A model generated the notes under the pieces. It had not been told where the DNA came from. It saw only the letters and a list, made by a program, of their open reading frames with translations, and made no database searches. A program made the translations under genes and the position numbers. Shown in pieces: positions 60,226 to 64,000 of a stretch of DNA of 64,000 nucleotides. Numbering within the stretch: the first letter of the stretch is position 1; the number at the start of each line of letters is the position of its first letter. This stretch comes from Dromaius novaehollandiae (lineage: Eukaryota > Chordata > Aves > Casuariiformes > Dromaiidae): positions 9,695,448 through 9,759,447 of the forward strand of contig NC_088108.1 of NCBI RefSeq assembly GCF_036370855.1, in the 5' to 3' direction.

Positions 60226-63200
60226 TGTACGATTTCAGATCTGTACTCAGAAAGCTCAGTGTGGAGCCATGTGGAGCTGTGCTAGTGATGAAGAGTCAGA
60301 GCAGTAAATAATAAATGCTACCATGAAGTGGCTTCGAGACTGATATGAAGATAGACAATCAAAAAGGATTAAATCCTGAGGTGAGGTAATTATTTTTAAT
60401 GACTGTTTACCAGTCTGTGCTTCTTGGAAAGTAAAGGTCTTTCTACGTGGTGCAACGTGTGTTGCTAAACTGCCAGCTCCTGGGAACAGAACTATGTTTG
60501 GCCGCAATGAGAACTAACAGATGAAGATTTACATGCTCAAGTAAGTAATTTCAAGACCAAGAACAAATACATGAAACAAAAAAAAATTAGCAAAAGGAAA
60601 TATATTCTGAAGGTGAAGCTCACATCTTGAGTGGATAGAAGAGGGGGAATCTGTTTTATGTTTAGCAAAAAATCTGATCTTTTGAAGCTTGTGGTCCCCA
60701 TTCTACACCAGTTGAAATGATGAAATTCTTCCAAAGCCATGAGGATTACACCCTACCACTGGATTTAGGGATTGGGCCTTCCCACTGCATTTTGTGCCAT
60801 TTGATCTCTCTTGCTTTTAAATCCAAATTTGATTTTCTGATGAGGTTTCCTTTATTTTTTACTATAAATGTTTCTGTTGGCAGCGTTTTCTGAACTTAAT
60901 GCCAGTCAGATTTCAGATGAAATCCTACATCCAAGGTTTTGTACCTCAAGCCAGTCAGAACGTTTCCCCGGTAATCTCTGGGAATTCCTTCTTGGTGCTT
61001 GTTATCCTATAACCATAGTCTTGATTTTAACCTTTTTTTGTGGTCTTTCTCTGCCGGGTGGAGGCTAATGCTCTCTAGCTAGCCTTTGCCTGTTTGAGCT
61101 AGGAGTTCAGCACCTTGTCATCGTTACAAATGCAGTAATTCAGGACAACAATGAAACTCATTTAGGTAAAACTGTAACTATTGTTACTGCACTTTTGCTC
61201 TGTCTTTTCCAGAGGCAGAGGGAACTATCCTCTTGAGGTCAGGTTTGATTTGCAGTTCTTCTGTGGAAAACATTGAACTTGGCTGTATGTAGAAGCTTTC
61301 TCTTTTCTGCTAGGTGGGAAACTAGACTTGAATATGACTTTGTTCCTGTTTGTGATGGCCATGCATTTACTGTCATTTGACATTTGTGTAATATGCCTTT
61401 CCTTTGTGTAGGGGGGCTTCACAGAGAATAAAGAAATGGAGTTGTCCTTTCTGATTTCAGATTTCTACACCATTATGAAACTGCTCAAACAGAGAGGGCT
61501 ATGGGACTCCTAGGTCAGGCTGCAGGAGACCTCCTCCAGAGTGCATTTCTCAGGCGTCATGCTTCTCTGAGGAAAAAGCTGTTAAAATAAAATATTTTTT
61601 CCTAGTATTCCAGAAGAACTGATCCACCTTAGATCTAGTCTTGCTAGTCAGCACTTTTAAGAGGAACTCAGTAGCAATGCTTTTATAATACTCCTTATTG
61701 TACTGCCAGATCCAAGTATTCAAATACCATGTACTAGCTGAGAAATATGAATAAGTGTGTTTTTCTTCTGATCTTTTAGGAGTCAGTGTAAGTCTTTCCT
61801 TTACAAATTTACTGCATTAAAATATGCATGCATTTTTTTAATCAAAAGCTGAGATTCTTACCAAGGCATGCAGCAGGAACAGGCTAACACTTTATTGCTG
61901 GCTGCTGATGCTCCCCAGCTGTATGCAGGCAGCACAAGCAATATCTTGCCTCACCTCTCTGCTTTTACCTCAACAGGGGTCATTAACTGCTCTTTGGAAA
62001 TGCATAAAATACGATGCAAATTCATTTGCATATGAATTTAATGCAATGTAATGTCAGAAATATGAGCAGCTATGTTGTCCCCAAGGCTTGGGTGACCCCA
62101 ATGAATGTAGCTGCTACCCAGCATTAAATGGTGGGCATTTTTCTCCCTCCACAGCCAGTGAGGGTCCCCTTAGCATGTTGTTGTGAGTAATAAGGAAACA
62201 GTACTGTTACGTGCATCTGAGGGCATCACCAGGCAGTGTTTTTCTAATATGGGTGTGCTGGCTACTATAAAGACTAAAGTTTCCTGCCTTGCAGTATTGC
62301 AGGGTTGTAGTGTTTCTGTTAATGTGCAGAGTGGCTTGTTAGAATAGATTGTGATTTACAGTGAGATGGGATAATGACTGTTCTGGAAGGTCCCATGCAC
62401 TCCTTATGTGCTGGAGAATGACTACGGTTTCTAATGGTTATCTCAGAGAGGTTACAAGTATTTTCTGTAGCCTTTTTCTGTTTAAAAATAACAGTATACT
62501 CCTCAGGGCTTCTTCACATCCTAATTACAACCAAGCCTCTCATTAGTCCCACAGGGAGACAGAATCAAATGCCATATGGTATTTTGCACTTAGGATGCTG
62601 TGCTTACCAAGAGCTGGAAGGAGACAGGAAAAGGGGGAGTTAACAATTCATAACCATGTATGGAACAAGCACAGCCCTCCTTGGACCCAGTTCAGCAGAG
62701 TCTGAGGGCCTCAGATCAGGAACTTTATCTGGCTAGTAATTGCATCGGCATGCTGGCTTTCTTGAGTGTGTGTGTGGGCATCTGGTGAGCAGGATACGAA
62801 GCTGCAGAATCTTTGTGCTGGCATCCACACACAAGGATGAATTAAATGCACACACGCCTCCCGGGAAGGACCATGGCTGGATTCTACAGTTGCCTGAAAA
62901 GTAAAAAGTAAGTGCCATGCTGAGCCCTCCCTCCACCTTTCCAAAGTGCGCTGAGTTTAGTGGGTACTTTAAAATTCTGCCTCTGTTCTACTGCATCAGC
63001 AGCTGTGAACAAAGTGTTATGCTTTGATCCTGAAGCACCACTCTGAGTGCAAAAGTGCAAAAAATCAGTTCTGACTGAAATACCAAACTAATGAAAATTG
63101 AGCATGTTTTTTCCTTCACAGGTATAAGTCCAGTGGCAGACACTAAATATTGTAAAAGGAATTAAGAACCTTTTCTTGTCTAATTATAGCAAGAGGAAAA

Positions 63201-64000
63201 GATATCCTCTTCCTTGCTGATTAGCTACATTGATTATATATTAACAAATAAGAAGAGAAATATAGAAATGCACATTGGCTTTTAAAAATGTTCCGCTACA
63301 AACGTGGCATTATATGCTCTTTGAGAACTTGATGTGCTCGGTTTTTGTATAAGCAACCTGAGGTTTGTTTCTGTAATTGCTCCCTGTTGAGGGATTTGGT
63401 TTTATTTAAAATAAATACTTTGATTGCTTCATTGTCATGTTCTGTTGGAGCAGGCTGCAAAGGGAGAAGAGGATGGGACAATGCATGTTTGTATTTATGC
63501 TTTAAACAACTGTGAAGACACATTTTATTTTTCCTGTGACATTCTCACTGCTAAGGAATGGAATGAAATTCTCGGCTGCAAAAGCTGAGCAGTGGTTTTT
63601 GATAATGTTTTGCATCAGCAGACTGTAGAGGGCTCTATTCTTGCATACAATATGGGATTGAAGAGAGGGAAAAAGGCTTGCAAAGTAGTATCTTGAGGCT
63701 TAGGATATGAATTAGGATATTTAAATAGATGGATGAAGTCCTGGTTAGCAGAGGAAAACTCCAGTTCAAAAATGAAGCTGTCAATTCGCTCTTTCTCCTT
63801 CTCCCTCTCCTAAAGATTGTATCCTTCATACCAACAATTTGACTCATATTACTTTGATGGAAACATGGATTTTCAAAGGCACCCAATTCCTATTGTATTT
63901 CAATTAGCATTTCCATCCCATTTTAACTCTTCTCCTTTGAAACTGTGAAGAGCACATATGAGAGGGATCTAAATATTTGGAAAGAAGGAGGATGTGAACA

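Larger units (their letters stand above)
49191..64000. other. Long stretch without recognised exon (probable first intron or intergenic)
   Basis: Fifteen kilobases of mostly AT-rich DNA. Recognised content: a TTTATTTATAATCC-type tandem repeat (50290-50352), a GAAA-rich microsatellite (53622-53642) and two old MIR-like SINE fragments (about 55347-55475 and 60110-60225). Open frames of up to 150 codons on both strands, for example at 58303-58719 and 59443-60064, have no recognisable domain and fall in locally GC-richer DNA. The window ends without a gene boundary. Confidence 0.55.

Overview
This window is vertebrate nuclear DNA, almost certainly from a bird or another sauropsid. The genes have introns with GT/AG junctions, CpG-island promoters separate AT-rich intron and intergenic DNA, and the few recognisable repeats are old CR1 LINE tails and MIR/CORE-type SINE fragments. 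The gene set (SLC25A43, AKAP17B, PGRMC1) matches the block found at human Xq24. The modest introns and low repeat load favour a bird. No virus-derived element, CRISPR array or bacterial-type operon was seen.

Layout. 1-11.4 kb: non-coding DNA downstream of, or inside the 3' part of, SLC25A43. It holds an old SINE fragment and a pair of inverted old repeats. 11.4-16.1 kb, minus strand: exons 1-3 of SLC25A43, a mitochondrial carrier, with a GGGGCC hexanucleotide repeat just before its start codon. 16.4-22 kb: intergenic DNA. 22-34 kb, plus strand: the AKAP17B locus, with a CpG-island promoter, a badly broken first coding exon, a third exon with one frameshift, and two intact 3' exons, the last open for 518 codons. 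36.8-43 kb, minus strand: a complete three-exon PGRMC1 (194 residues), convergent with AKAP17B. 43.6-48.1 kb: intergenic. 48.1-49.2 kb: a decayed GC-rich minisatellite abutting another CpG island that looks like a promoter firing to the right. 49.2-64 kb: no exon recognised, only simple repeats and two old SINE fragments; this is probably a long first intron or intergenic DNA.

The neighbours share synteny rather than one pathway. PGRMC1 is an ER-anchored haem-binding protein, SLC25A43 an inner-mitochondrial-membrane carrier, and AKAP17B a paralogue of the splicing-speckle PKA anchor AKAP17A. The most notable observation is the lopsided decay of AKAP17B. Its N-terminal RRM-like half carries a lost start codon, frameshifts, stops and a deletion, while the C-terminal half keeps its reading frame and splice phases. 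The other points for follow-up are the in-frame GGGGCC repeat of SLC25A43, the minisatellite beside the right-hand promoter, and a family of inverted old repeats.
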